NCBI RefSeq assembly: GCF_014646515.1
Contig: NZ_BMNK01000007.1
Coordinates: 2,398 to 66,397 of the forward strand
DNA length: 64,000 bases
Direction of reading: 5' to 3'
Source of the DNA: Nonomuraea glycinis
Lineage (GTDB): Bacteria; Actinomycetota; Actinomycetes; Streptosporangiales; Streptosporangiaceae
Part shown: positions 7,621 to 16,781 of the stretch, piece by piece
Position numbering within the stretch: the stretch's first letter is position 1
Layout: the number at the start of each line of letters is the position of its first letter
The notes under the pieces: model-generated
Database searches by the model: none
Seen by the model: only the letters and a program-made list of their open reading frames with translations
Told to the model about the DNA's origin: nothing
Made by a program: the position numbers and the translations under genes

Positions 7621-7968
7621 TCATAGGAGGCGGCGTAGGCGGAGGAGGTCGCCGAAGCTTGCGTCGATCTTCACCCGGCCGCCGAACAGCGCGCGGGCCA
7701 GGTCGAGCCGGCCGTCGGCCAGGGCGATCAGGTCGTCGCTGCCGATGGTGAGCTTGACGTCGGCCGGTTTGCCGTCGGCCGGAGCCTGCTCCAGGAACGG
7801 GTCCAGCCCTCCGTGGTGCAGGCGGCCGTAGAAGACGACGTCAAGGTCGGACAATCTGCAGCTGACCGTACGCTCGACCACATGCTTGGCCCGGTCCGCC
7901 TCGTCGATCTCGTCGAACTGGGCGACGAGCTTGACCAGTGCCGTCCGGCACTCCTCGACGCTTGCCAT
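7621..7968 (-). CDS. SCP2 sterol-binding-domain protein
   Basis: A 115-aa single-domain protein. MASVEECRTALVKLVAQFDE leads into an SCP2-like core (VSCRLSDLDVVFYGRLH, DVKLTIGSDDLIALADGRLD, RALFGGRVKIDASFGDLLRL). SCP2 domains bind hydrophobic ligands such as lipids or acyl chains; bacterial stand-alone forms have no established substrate. The ATG at 7968 is preceded by GAAGGGAA. It is convergent with the HAD gene and divergent from the tlyA operon. The frame is open further upstream to 8184, but that part has no SD and lies over the start of the neighbouring operon. Confidence 0.85.
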   Translation of the reverse strand: MASVEECRTALVKLVAQFDEIDEADRAKHVVERTVSCRLSDLDVVFYGRLHHGGLDPFLEQAPADGKPADVKLTIGSDDLIALADGRLDLARALFGGRVKIDASFGDLLRLRRLL

Positions 7969-8091
7969 GGTGTTCCCTTCTGCCCTTTTACGGTCCGTAG
8001 CGTTCCACATCACGGTCGCTGGTACGAACCTCCAACGACTGACACCCCTTCCAAGGTCCCGGACGCTTCCGCGAGGCGTTACCGTCGTGTC

Positions 8092-8250
8092 ATGAGTGAG
8101 CTGCCGGAGGAGACCGGCGACGAGCGGGTCGACGCGGTCCTCGCGGGGCTGGCCCGCCTGCCCGGGTTGCCGGTGAGCGACCACGTGGCGGTCTTCGACG
8201 AGGCGTTCTCCGGGCTGGAGGCCACCCTCGGCGCTGTGGACGCCCAGTGA
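8092..8250 (+). CDS. 52-aa conserved-position microprotein ahead of tlyA
   Basis: ATG 8092 opens a 52-codon frame (MSELPEETGDERVDAVLAGL... to DAQ), acidic and leucine/valine-rich. It looks like a short helical hairpin. Its TGA overlaps the tlyA GTG by 4 nt (GTGA), which argues for genuine, coupled translation. It occupies the place of the short Rv1693 upstream of tlyA in mycobacteria. Function unknown; it may be an assembly or regulatory partner of TlyA. No catalytic motif is seen. Confidence 0.75.
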   Translation: MSELPEETGDERVDAVLAGLARLPGLPVSDHVAVFDEAFSGLEATLGAVDAQ

Positions 8251-9059
8251 GCCGCAGGCTCCGGCTCGACAGCGAGCTGGTACGCCGCGGCCTGGCCAGA
8301 TCGCGGGAGCAGGCGGCCCAGCTCATCGAGACGGGCCGGGTCAGCGTGGGCGGCCGGCGCGCGGCCAAGCCCGCGACCCAGGTGGACACCGCGTCGGCCA
8401 TCGTCGTGGCGGAGTCCGACGACGGGCCCGACTACGTCTCGCGTGGCGCGCACAAGCTGGTCGGGGCCTTGGACGCGTTCGGCGAGCTGTCGGTGGAGGG
8501 ACGCCGCTGCCTGGACGCGGGTGCGTCCACCGGCGGGTTCACCGACGTGCTGCTGCGCCGCGGCGCCGCCGGCGTGCTCGCGGTCGACGTCGGCTACGGC
8601 CAGCTCGCCTGGCCGCTGCGCAGCGACGAGCGGGTGACGGTCATGGAGCGGGTCAACGTCCGCGATCTCACGCCCGATCAGGTCGGCGAGCCGCCGACGC
8701 TGATCGTCGGCGACCTGTCGTTCATCTCGCTGCGGCTGGTGCTGCCCGCCCTGGTGGCGGTCGCGGCACCGCGGGCGGACTTCGTGATGCTGGTGAAGCC
8801 CCAGTTCGAGGTGGGCAAGGAGCTCGTCGGAGCGGGTGGTGTGGTGCGCGATCCCGAGCTGCGGGCCGGCGCCGTGCGCGAGGCCGCCGCCAAGGCGCGG
8901 GAGCTGGGCCTGAGCGTGCGCGGGGTCGTCGCCAGCCCGCTGCCCGGACCGGCGGGCAATGTGGAATACCTGCTCTGGCTGGGCAAGGGTGAAGGCGAGC
9001 CGCCGGTCGCCGACCTCGAGACCGAGATCCGGCGGGCCGTGGCGGAAGGGCCGCAATGA
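8247..9059 (+). CDS. tlyA: TlyA family rRNA (cytidine-2'-O)-methyltransferase
   Basis: A 270-aa enzyme has an N-terminal S4 RNA-binding domain (LDSELVRRGLARSREQAAQLI, residues 5-60) and an FtsJ-like methyltransferase domain. Its SAM motif is DAGASTGGFTD (about residues 89-99), with DVGYGQLAW and VGDLSFISLR downstream, and the catalytic-type Lys in MLVKPQFEVG. In mycobacteria TlyA methylates 16S C1409 and 23S C1920 and so determines capreomycin susceptibility. It overlaps the microprotein upstream by 4 nt and nadK downstream by 4 nt (ATGA). Confidence 0.95.
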   Translation: MSRRLRLDSELVRRGLARSREQAAQLIETGRVSVGGRRAAKPATQVDTASAIVVAESDDGPDYVSRGAHKLVGALDAFGELSVEGRRCLDAGASTGGFTDVLLRRGAAGVLAVDVGYGQLAWPLRSDERVTVMERVNVRDLTPDQVGEPPTLIVGDLSFISLRLVLPALVAVAAPRADFVMLVKPQFEVGKELVGAGGVVRDPELRAGAVREAAAKARELGLSVRGVVASPLPGPAGNVEYLLWLGKGEGEPPVADLETEIRRAVAEGPQ

Positions 9060-9955
9060 ACCGGACCGTGCTGGTCACCGTGCACACCGGACGGGAAGCC
9101 GCCATCGAGAGCGCCCGCCTGGTGATCGACCGGCTCCTCGATGCGGGCATTCGCGTCAAAGTGCTCGATGTGGAGGCGGGTGACCTCGGCTGCCATGGCG
9201 CGGAGGTGGTGACGGGCGAGCCCAGCGCCGTCAAAGACGCCGAGGTCATGATCGTGCTCGGCGGCGACGGGTCGCTGCTGCGCTCGGCCGAGCTCGCCAG
9301 GCCCACCGGCACCCCGCTGCTCGGCGTCAACCTCGGGCACGTCGGCTTCCTCGCCGAGGCCGAGGTCGCGGACCTGACCACCGCCGTCGACAGCGTGGTG
9401 GCGGGCCGCTACGACGTCGAGGAGCGCATGACCATCGACGTGCTCGCCAGGCAGAACGGCCAGATCATCGCCGACACCTGGGCGCTGAACGAGATCACCG
9501 TGGAGAAGCAGGACCGCATGCTGGAGGTGGTGGCCGAGATCGACGGCCACCCGCTGTCCCGCTGGGGCTGCGACGGTGTGATCTGCGCCACACCGACCGG
9601 CTCCACCGCCTATGCCTTCTCCGCGGGCGGTCCGGTGGTGTGGCCGGAGGTGGAGGCCATGCTCATGGTGCCGATCAGCGCGCACGCGCTGTTCGCCCGG
9701 CCGCTGGTCGTCTCGCCGCGCTCCACGCTCGCCGTCGAGATCCTCCCCGACACGCCCGGCGGGGTGCTGTGGTGCGACGGCCGCCGGCGCTTCGACCTGC
9801 CGTCGGGCGCACGGGTGGAGGTCCGGCGCGGCAGCGAGCCGGTACGGCTGGCCAGGCTGCACGGGGTGGAGAGCACCGGCGCGCCGTTCACCGACCGGTT
9901 GGTCGCCAAGTTCGAACTACCCGTTCAGGGGTGGCGCGGAAGGGTGCGACCCTGA
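9056..9955 (+). CDS. nadK: NAD kinase
   Basis: This 299-aa enzyme phosphorylates NAD to NADP. Diagnostic motifs are GGDGS (residues 69-73, catalytic Asp), NLGHVGFLAE, the NE/D region ALNEITVEK, and ATPTGSTAYAFSAGGPVV. Length and motif order match bacterial NadK. The ATG overlaps the tlyA stop (ATGA), so translation is coupled. The recN gene follows after about 110 bp and is probably co-transcribed. Confidence 0.96.
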   Translation: MNRTVLVTVHTGREAAIESARLVIDRLLDAGIRVKVLDVEAGDLGCHGAEVVTGEPSAVKDAEVMIVLGGDGSLLRSAELARPTGTPLLGVNLGHVGFLAEAEVADLTTAVDSVVAGRYDVEERMTIDVLARQNGQIIADTWALNEITVEKQDRMLEVVAEIDGHPLSRWGCDGVICATPTGSTAYAFSAGGPVVWPEVEAMLMVPISAHALFARPLVVSPRSTLAVEILPDTPGGVLWCDGRRRFDLPSGARVEVRRGSEPVRLARLHGVESTGAPFTDRLVAKFELPVQGWRGRVRP

Positions 9956-10067
9956 GTCAATTGGTGAGCGAGCGCGTAGGATCACATGCGCACAGGTGTT
10001 CGGAACATGCCTGAGGCGTTCTGCCGAGCGCGTGATCATGAAACACGGAAGTGACGGGAGTGGGCAG

Positions 10068-11777
10068 TTGCGACCAAGGGTCGAGGAGGTCCGCATCCAG
10101 GGACTCGGCGTCATCGACGAGGCCGTGCTGGAGCTTTCGCCGGGCTTCAACGTGGTCACAGGCGAGACCGGTGCGGGCAAGACGATGGTCGTCACCGGGC
10201 TCGGACTGCTGTTCGGCGGCCGGGCCGACCCCTCGCGCATCCGTCCGGGCGCCGACAAGGCCACCATCGAGGGCACGCTCGTCATCGAGGGCGGCGGCCG
10301 CGTCGCCCAGCAGGTCGAGGACGTCGGTGGCGAGGTGGAGGGCGGCGAGCTCATCATCTCCCGCACCGTCTCCGCCGAGGGCAGGTCCAGAGCCTGGCTC
10401 GGCGGCCGCACCGTGCCGGTCGGCACCCTGACCTACCTCGCCGACGACCTGGTGGCCGTGCACGGGCAGATGGACCAGCAGCGCCTGCTGCAGCCCGCCA
10501 GACAGCGCGCCTCCCTCGACCGCTACGCCGGAAACGACCTGGTCAAGCCGCTGCGCGCCTACACGCAGACCTACAAGCGGCATAAGCAGGTCGCCGCGTT
10601 GCTCGACGAGCTCACCACCAGGGCCAGGGAGCGTTCGCAGGAGGCCGACCTGCTCCGGTTCGGCCTGCGGGAGGTCGAGAAGGTCGACCCGAAGGCGGGC
10701 GAGGACCAGGACCTGCTCGTCGAGGAGGAGCGGCTCTCGCACGCCGACGCCCTGCGCAGCGCCGCGACCACCGCCCACACGGCGCTGCTCGGCGACCCGA
10801 TGGAGGCCACCGGCGGTGCGGATGACGTGATCTCGCTGCTGGGCGAGGCCCGCTCCGCCGTCGAGGCGGTGCGCGACTTCGACACCCAGCTCGCCGACAT
10901 GGCCGACAGGCTCGCCGAGGCCGGCTACCTCATCGCCGACGTGGCCACCGACCTGGCAGCCTACGCCGAGTCGATCGAGAGCGACCCCGCCCGGCTGGCC
11001 GCCGTACAGGAGCGGCGCTCGGTGCTGACCGGGCTCATCAGGAAGTACGGCGAGGACAGCGCGTCGGTCCTGGCCTGGGCGCAGGAGGCCGCAGGCCGGC
11101 TGACCGAGCTCGAGGGCGACGACGAGCGCATCGGCGAGCTGACCCGCGAGCTCGAGGAGCTGACCGAGCGCCTGACCGAGCAGGCCGCCGAGCTCACCCG
11201 GGTCCGGGTGGCGGCCGCCGAGCGGTTCGGCCGGGCCGTCACCGAGGAGCTCACCGCCCTGGCCATGCCGCACGCCCGGGTGACCGTCGAACTCTCCGAG
11301 GCGGCCGAGTTCGGCCCCGACGGCGTCGACGAGGTGGAGCTGCGGATGGCGGCCCATCCCGCCGCGCCGCCGCTGCCGCTCAACAAGGGCGCCTCGGGCG
11401 GCGAGCTGAGCCGGGTCATGCTCGCGATCGAGGTGGTGTTCGCCGGCGCCGACCCGGTGCCCACGTTCGTGTTCGACGAGGTCGACGCCGGAGTCGGCGG
11501 CAAGGCCGCGGTCGAGATCGGGCGCCGGCTCGCCCGGCTGGCCCGCACCGCGCAGGTGATCGTCGTCACCCACCTGCCGCAGGTCGCCGCCTTCGCCGAC
11601 CAGCACCTGGTGGTGGAGAAGGCCGGGGACGGCAGCGTAGTGCGCAGCGGCGTCGTCACGCTCAATCACGAAGGTAGGGTCAAGGAGCTGTCACGCATGT
11701 TGGCCGGACTGGAGGACTCCGAGCTGGGCAGGGCACATGCGGAGGAACTGCTCGGCCTGGCCGCCAACGACCGGTGA
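10068..11777 (+). CDS. recN: DNA repair protein RecN
   Basis: This SMC-like ATPase acts in double-strand break repair. Walker A is GETGAGKT (residues 32-39). The central region is rich in heptads (LTRELEELTERLTEQAAEL) and forms the coiled coil. The C-terminal half-domain carries GASGGELSRVMLAIE and Walker B TFVFDEVDAGVGG. TTG 10068 is preferred: GGGAG lies 8 nt upstream and the protein then starts next to the conserved VEEVRIQGLGVID. ATG 10038 is the alternative, without an SD. About 569 aa, normal for the family. No LexA-type box was recognised upstream. Confidence 0.93.
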   Translation: MRPRVEEVRIQGLGVIDEAVLELSPGFNVVTGETGAGKTMVVTGLGLLFGGRADPSRIRPGADKATIEGTLVIEGGGRVAQQVEDVGGEVEGGELIISRTVSAEGRSRAWLGGRTVPVGTLTYLADDLVAVHGQMDQQRLLQPARQRASLDRYAGNDLVKPLRAYTQTYKRHKQVAALLDELTTRARERSQEADLLRFGLREVEKVDPKAGEDQDLLVEEERLSHADALRSAATTAHTALLGDPMEATGGADDVISLLGEARSAVEAVRDFDTQLADMADRLAEAGYLIADVATDLAAYAESIESDPARLAAVQERRSVLTGLIRKYGEDSASVLAWAQEAAGRLTELEGDDERIGELTRELEELTERLTEQAAELTRVRVAAAERFGRAVTEELTALAMPHARVTVELSEAAEFGPDGVDEVELRMAAHPAAPPLPLNKGASGGELSRVMLAIEVVFAGADPVPTFVFDEVDAGVGGKAAVEIGRRLARLARTAQVIVVTHLPQVAAFADQHLVVEKAGDGSVVRSGVVTLNHEGRVKELSRMLAGLEDSELGRAHAEELLGLAANDR

Positions 11778-11850
11778 TCCTGCGTGACATAGTGGACACG
11801 CCCCGCAGTGCGTGGCCTCCTAAGTGATTCCCTCTGGCAGGATGGTCTTG

Positions 11851-13047
11851 ATGAAGGTTCCGGGTAACAGGATGCCGGGCCTCCGCGGACGGAAGGTCAA
11901 CGACCTTCCCGGTGTCACGGGTGTGGCGCGAATCGACCGGCGGACGAAGAGGCTCACCAAGCGCCTCAAGCCGGGCGAGATCGCGATCATTGACCACGTC
12001 GACGTGGACCGGGTCAGCGCGGAGGCACTGGTGTCATGCGAGGCCGCGGGCGTGGTCAACGTCGCCGCGGGCATCAGCGGTCGCTACCCCAACCTCGGCC
12101 CGCAGATCATCATCGAGGCCGGTGTCCCGTTCATCGACAACGCCAGCCAGGAGCTGTTCGAGCGGATCAAGGACGGCGACACCGTCCGGCTGCACGAGGG
12201 GGCCGTCTACGTCGGCGACGAGGTCGTCGGCAAGGGCGAAGCGCAGACTCCCGAAGCCGTCGAGGCCGCCATGGCCGAGGCCCGGGCCGGCCTGGCCGTG
12301 CAGATCGAGGCCTTCGCCGTCAACACGATGGAGTACGTCCGCGGTGAGGGCAAGCTGCTCATCGACGGGGTGGGAGTGCCGCCGATCCGCACGCCCATCG
12401 AGGGCAGGCACGCCCTCATCGTGGTGCGCGGCTATCACTACAAAGAAGACATCGCCACCCTGCGCCCCTACCTCAGGGAATACCGGCCGGTGCTCATCGG
12501 CGTCGACGGCGGCGCCGACGCGCTCCTGGAGGCCGGCTACCTGCCCGACGTGATCGTGGGCGACTTCGACTCTGTCTCCACCAAGGCGCTCACCTGCGGA
12601 GCCGAGCTCATCGTGCATGCTTACCGGGACGGCCGGGCGCCCGGCCTGGAGCGGGTCCACCAGCTCGGCCGCGACGCCGTGATCTTCCCGTCGACCGGCA
12701 CCAGCGAGGACATCGCGATGCTGCTGGCCGACGACAAGGGCGCCGAGCTGATCGTGGCCGTCGGCACCCACGGCACGCTGGAGGAGTTCCTCGACAAGGG
12801 CCGCTCCGGCATGGCCAGCACCTTCCTGACCCGGCTGCGCGTCGGCAGCAAGCTCGTTGACGCCAAGGGCGTGAGCATGCTCTACCGCAGCCGCATCTCC
12901 ACCCCGCAGCTGCTGTTGCTGGCGATCACCGCGCTGATCACGATGGGTGTCGCGCTCGCGCTGTCGCCGCTCGGCCAGACCTGGCTGAACGGCCTGCAAG
13001 ATATCTGGAACTCCTTCATCTTCTGGTTGGTCGGGCTCTTCTCGTGA
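11851..13047 (+). CDS. steA: SteA-like cytokinetic-ring protein
   Basis: A 398-aa protein matches SteA: an N-terminal globular region (LPGVTGVARIDRRTKRLTKRL, SGRYPNLGPQIII), a thiamine-pyrophosphokinase-like core (LIGVDGGADALLEAGYLPD, VGDFDS), and a C-terminal membrane helix (LLLLAITALITMGVALAL). In Corynebacterium SteA acts with SteB at the septum to control RipA-dependent cell separation. ATG 11851 is chosen: GGCAGG lies 9 nt upstream and homologues begin there; GTG 11824 and ATG 11842 also exist in frame. The stop overlaps the steB start by 4 nt. Confidence 0.9.
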   Translation: MKVPGNRMPGLRGRKVNDLPGVTGVARIDRRTKRLTKRLKPGEIAIIDHVDVDRVSAEALVSCEAAGVVNVAAGISGRYPNLGPQIIIEAGVPFIDNASQELFERIKDGDTVRLHEGAVYVGDEVVGKGEAQTPEAVEAAMAEARAGLAVQIEAFAVNTMEYVRGEGKLLIDGVGVPPIRTPIEGRHALIVVRGYHYKEDIATLRPYLREYRPVLIGVDGGADALLEAGYLPDVIVGDFDSVSTKALTCGAELIVHAYRDGRAPGLERVHQLGRDAVIFPSTGTSEDIAMLLADDKGAELIVAVGTHGTLEEFLDKGRSGMASTFLTRLRVGSKLVDAKGVSMLYRSRISTPQLLLLAITALITMGVALALSPLGQTWLNGLQDIWNSFIFWLVGLFS

Positions 13048-14015
13048 TCGATTTTCGCTATCACCTCGTCTCCATCGTCGCCATCTTCCTGGCGCTGGCC
13101 GTGGGCATCGTTCTCGGCACCACGCTGCTGGAGAATCCCGCGATCAGGTCGGCCGAGGAGTTGACGCGCCAGCTCACCGCCGACAAGCAGGAGCAGCGCG
13201 GGCAGATCGACGAGCTGCTGAGACGCAACCAGGCCACCGACTCGTTCGTGACCACCCTCACCCCGAAGCTCGTCGAGGGTGAGCTCGCCGGCGAGCAGGT
13301 GCTGCTGGTGGAGGCGCCGGGCGTCAACGCCAGCATGCGCGAGGCCGAGCAGGAGATGCTCACCACGGCCGGCGCCGTGATCACCGGCCGCCTGTCGCTG
13401 GCCGACAGATACTTCGACCCCAAGAGCGCGGGCGTGCTCGACGGCCTGGTCAACCAGCTCAAACCCGCCGAGATGACGTTCGCTACGACGGCCACCACGC
13501 ATGACAAGGCCGCCACCCTGATCGCCGCCACCGTCATGACCGCCGACCAGGCCCAGGTGGGCGTCGCCGACCAGACGGCCGAGGCCGTGCTCACCGGCCT
13601 GGAGACGGGTGGGTTCCTCGACCTCGACGGCGACCCTGGCAAGCGGGCCACCCTCGCGGTGATGCTCGCGCCGGAGACCCCCTTCGAAGGCGACGGCGCA
13701 CCGGCCCAGGCCGCGGCCTTCACCACGCTCGCCGGCGGGCTGGACGCCGGCGGCAAGGGCGTGGTGATCGCAGGGCCGCCCACCTCCGCCGCCGCCGGCG
13801 GCGTGATCACCTCGTTGCGCGAGGACGCCGAGCTCGCCAAGCGGGTCTCCAGCGTCGACCGGGTCGATCTGCCTGAGGGCCGGGTCGTGACCGTCTATGC
13901 TCTGCGGGAGCAAGTGAGCGGGGGCGCCGGACAATACGGCACCGGCCAGGGGGTCAGCGCGTTCCAGCCCGTGGAGCCGACCCCGACCCCGTCATCCACC
14001 GAGTCAGGGAGCTGA
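13044..14015 (+). CDS. steB: SteB/MctB family membrane-anchored protein
   Basis: A 323-aa protein with one N-terminal membrane segment (YHLVSIVAIFLALAVGIVLGT), then a coiled coil (SAEELTRQLTADKQEQRGQI) and an extracytoplasmic alpha/beta domain. The C-terminus is Pro/Thr/Ser-rich. The family includes Rv1698 (MctB, studied as a copper-related outer membrane protein) and corynebacterial SteB, the partner of SteA. The 4-nt overlap with steA supports a SteA-SteB pair rather than a copper role here; that is an inference from context. Confidence 0.88.
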   Translation: MIDFRYHLVSIVAIFLALAVGIVLGTTLLENPAIRSAEELTRQLTADKQEQRGQIDELLRRNQATDSFVTTLTPKLVEGELAGEQVLLVEAPGVNASMREAEQEMLTTAGAVITGRLSLADRYFDPKSAGVLDGLVNQLKPAEMTFATTATTHDKAATLIAATVMTADQAQVGVADQTAEAVLTGLETGGFLDLDGDPGKRATLAVMLAPETPFEGDGAPAQAAAFTTLAGGLDAGGKGVVIAGPPTSAAAGGVITSLREDAELAKRVSSVDRVDLPEGRVVTVYALREQVSGGAGQYGTGQGVSAFQPVEPTPTPSSTESGS

Positions 14016-14016
14016 C

Positions 14017-14862
14017 ATGGCCCGTGGCCTGCTCTACGCCCTCGCCGGCGCCACGCTCGGCGCCGCCGCGGCCCGCGCCGCCTACACCGCCTTCACCCGG
14101 GACAGGGACACGGGCAGTCGCTGGGCCCGCAAGAACCACCGGGGCGAGCCCATCACGCTGCTGGAAGGCCCCGCGTTCGTGGCCGGGGCCGGCGCGGCCG
14201 CCGCGATGGCGCCCGGTCTGCCGCCCCGGGTGCGGATGGCCGCCCTGCTCGCGGGCGCGGGCAGTGGAGCGCTGGGCGCCTACGACGACCTGTACGGGAC
14301 GACCTCGTCCAAGGGCTTCAAGGGGCACCTGACGGCGCTCGCGCGCGGCGAGGTCACCAGCGGTGCCGTCAAGATCCTCGGGATCGGCGCGACCGGCCTC
14401 GCCGCCGCCGCCCTGGTCTCCCGCGGCCCGGTCGACACGATGGTCAACGGCGCCGCCATCGCCGGGGCCGCCAACCTGGCCAACCTGTTCGACCTGCGCC
14501 CCGGCCGGGCCATCAAGGTCGGGCTGCTCACCGGCGGGCCCCTGCTCGTGGCCGCCGTCGTCCGTGACGCGCCGATGACGGCGGCGCTGGCCGCGGTGCC
14601 GCTGGGCGCCGCCGCCGCACTGCTGCCCGAGGACCTCGGCGAGCAGGCGATGCTCGGCGACGCCGGCGCCAACGCCCTGGGCGCCCTGCTCGGCCTCGCC
14701 GCCGTGACCCAGCTCGGCCGCCCCGGCAGGCTGGTCCTGCTCGGCACCGTGGCGGCGCTCACCGCCGCCTCGGAGAAGATCAGCTTCACCAAGGTCATCG
14801 CGGGCAACCCGGTGCTCAACCGGCTGGACATGCTGGGGCGCCGCCCCGTCGACCCCGTGTGA
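14017..14862 (+). CDS. MraY/WecA-like polyprenyl-phosphate sugar-phosphate transferase family membrane protein
   Basis: This 281-aa, strongly hydrophobic Ala/Gly/Leu-rich protein has features of the glycosyl transferase 4 (MraY/WecA) superfamily: GAYDDLYG (the DD pair), KGFKGHL, NLFDLRPGRAIKVG and MLGDAGANALGALLG. It is shorter than MraY (about 360 aa), so it lacks some helices. It begins 1 nt after steB and precedes murJ by 40 bp, placing it in an envelope-assembly operon. Substrate unknown. It may be a degenerate or specialised member acting on lipid-linked precursors. Confidence 0.78.
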   Translation: MARGLLYALAGATLGAAAARAAYTAFTRDRDTGSRWARKNHRGEPITLLEGPAFVAGAGAAAAMAPGLPPRVRMAALLAGAGSGALGAYDDLYGTTSSKGFKGHLTALARGEVTSGAVKILGIGATGLAAAALVSRGPVDTMVNGAAIAGAANLANLFDLRPGRAIKVGLLTGGPLLVAAVVRDAPMTAALAAVPLGAAAALLPEDLGEQAMLGDAGANALGALLGLAAVTQLGRPGRLVLLGTVAALTAASEKISFTKVIAGNPVLNRLDMLGRRPVDPV

Positions 14863-14902
14863 GGACCGTGCCCACCGTGATCGGGCGAATGTCAGGAGGA
14901 GT

Positions 14903-16519
14903 GTGACGTCCCGGCTCGCGCGCGGCGTGGCAGGAGGCGCGCTGCTCATCGGGGCGATCACCGTCCTGGCCCGCATCACGGGCTTCGCCAAGCAGTACGC
15001 CCTCGCCCAGACCGTCGGCACCAACTGCCTGTCCTCGGCCTACTTCACGGCCAACCAGATCCCCAACATCGTCTTCGAGGTCGTCATCGGCGGGGCGCTG
15101 GCCGGGATGGTGGTGCCGGTCCTGGCCGGCTCGGCGGCCGGAGTGACCGAGCCCGGGTCCGGCCGCGACCGGGTGGGGCGGATCACCTCGGCCCTGCTGA
15201 CCTGGGTGCTCGTGGTGCTCGTCCCGGTGGCCGTGCTCACCGCGCTGCTGGCGGGGCCGATCGTCGGCCTGTTCAGCGTGGACGGGTGCGAGGCGTCGGC
15301 GGTGAACGCCGTCGCGACCCGGATGCTGGTCGTCTTCGCGCCGCAGATCCCCCTGTACGGCGTGGCCGTCGTGCTCTACGGCCTGCTCCAGTCGCACAAC
15401 AGGTTCGCCGGGCCCGCCGTCGCGCCGCTCGTGTCCAGCATCGTGGTCATTGTCGGCTACCTGCTGTTCGTGCCGCTCAGCGACGGCACGGTGGACCCCG
15501 GCCAGGTCCCGAGGGCCGCCGAGCTCGCGCTGTCCATCGGGACCAGCCTCGGCGTGCTGGCGCTCGTCCTCACCGTCGTCGGCCCCACCGCCCGGCTGGG
15601 GCTGCGATGGCGGCCCACGCTGCGCTTCCCCGAAGGGGTGGCCGGGCAGGTGCGCAGGCTCGCCCTGGCCGGGATCGCCGCGCTCCTGGCCCAGCAGGCC
15701 GCCATGGTGGTCGTGCTGGCCCTGTCCAACAAGGTGATCGGCGGGGGCGCGCTGGCGGCCTACAACTACGCGTGGGCCATCTACCTGGTGCCCTACGCGG
15801 TGCTGGCCGTACCGATCGCCACCAGTGCGTTTCCCAGGCTGTCCGCGCAGGCGGAGGGGGGCGAGACGGAGGCGTTCTCGGCGCTCGCGGCGAGCACCAC
15901 GCGCGCGGTCGTGCTGGTGTCGGGGGTGGCGGCCGGGATGCTCGTCGCCGCGTCCGAGCCGGGTTCGGTGGTGTTCCTGGGCAGCAGCGAGACCACCGTG
16001 TCGCCGGTCGAGCTGGCCCGGACGGTCGCGCTGTTCGCGCCGGGGTTGATCGGATACGGGCTCATCGCCCACCTGAGCCGGGTGCTGTACGCCCTCGGGC
16101 GGGGCCGGGCCGCCGCGGCCGGGACGGTGCTGGGGTGGGGGGTGGTGATGATGGCGCAGACCGCGTTCGCGCTGGCGTTTCCCACCGGGTGGCAGATCGC
16201 GGGGATGGCGCTGGGGATGACCGCCGGGATGACCGTGGGCGGGGGAGTGCTGCTGTTCTTCGTGGTGCGGGCGCGGGGCAGGGCCGCGATGGCCGGGCTG
16301 GGCCGGGCGGGGGCCGCCGCCGTCGTGGGGGGCGCGGCCGGGTTCGGGGCGGGGGCCGCCGTGGCGAGCGCGTTCGGGGCGACGGGGACGTGGGCGAACG
16401 TGGGGGCGACGCTGCTGGCCGCCGTGCTGGCGCTGGCCGTGGGAGGCGGTGTCGTGATTCTGCTGGACCGGGCCGACGCCAGGATGGTGGCCGACGCGCT
16501 CGGCAAGCGCGGAGGGTGA
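14903..16519 (+). CDS. murJ: Lipid II flippase MurJ (MviN family)
   Basis: A 538-aa MATE-like MOP-superfamily protein with 14 predicted helices. Motifs seen include RITGFAKQYALAQ near the N-terminus, NQIPNIVFEVVIGGALAGM, YGVAVVLYGLLQSHNRFAGPA and NYAWAIYLVPYAVLAVPI. It exports lipid II across the membrane for peptidoglycan synthesis. The GTG at 14903 lies only 3 nt after AGGAGG; GTG 14927 is an alternative start with better spacing but would trim the conserved N-terminus. Codon use turns to G-rich third positions near the 3' end. Confidence 0.93.
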   Translation: MTSRLARGVAGGALLIGAITVLARITGFAKQYALAQTVGTNCLSSAYFTANQIPNIVFEVVIGGALAGMVVPVLAGSAAGVTEPGSGRDRVGRITSALLTWVLVVLVPVAVLTALLAGPIVGLFSVDGCEASAVNAVATRMLVVFAPQIPLYGVAVVLYGLLQSHNRFAGPAVAPLVSSIVVIVGYLLFVPLSDGTVDPGQVPRAAELALSIGTSLGVLALVLTVVGPTARLGLRWRPTLRFPEGVAGQVRRLALAGIAALLAQQAAMVVVLALSNKVIGGGALAAYNYAWAIYLVPYAVLAVPIATSAFPRLSAQAEGGETEAFSALAASTTRAVVLVSGVAAGMLVAASEPGSVVFLGSSETTVSPVELARTVALFAPGLIGYGLIAHLSRVLYALGRGRAAAAGTVLGWGVVMMAQTAFALAFPTGWQIAGMALGMTAGMTVGGGVLLFFVVRARGRAAMAGLGRAGAAAVVGGAAGFGAGAAVASAFGATGTWANVGATLLAAVLALAVGGGVVILLDRADARMVADALGKRGG

Positions 16520-16541
16520 TGAGACTGGGCGAGGGCTCGTG

Positions 16542-16690
16542 CGGGCGGAGGCCCGTGCGCTGGGTGGATGCCTGTCAGCCCGGGGAGAGGCTCATCAGAC
16601 CAGGCGGAGGCCTATGCACCGGGCGGAAGCCGGGCAGTCCGGGCGGAGGTCTTTGCGGCTAGGGGGAGTCCGCCCGTCTGGGAAGAGCTT
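16542..16690. repeat. 20-bp degenerate tandem repeat, seven to eight copies
   Basis: Units of the form GGGCGGAGGCCTATGCACC recur at about 16543, 16562, 16582, 16602, 16621, 16641 and 16661, with a possible further copy at 16681. They fill the gap between murJ and the glycosyltransferase. Open frames through the array are in register with the glycosyltransferase but lack an SD-backed start. Confidence 0.78.
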
Positions 16691-16781
16691 GGTGGGGCTT
16701 AGCCGGGGGTGCGCGGCTCAGCGGGGGCTTGTGAGGGTGGAGGCGGGGGTGGTGACGGTTGGTCGAGAGGGAGGAGTGGCT

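Noticed and set aside
16539..16781. Upstream extension of the glycosyltransferase to 16539
   Set aside because: The added 81 residues are translated repeat DNA. The SD and GT4 N-terminus place the start at 16782.
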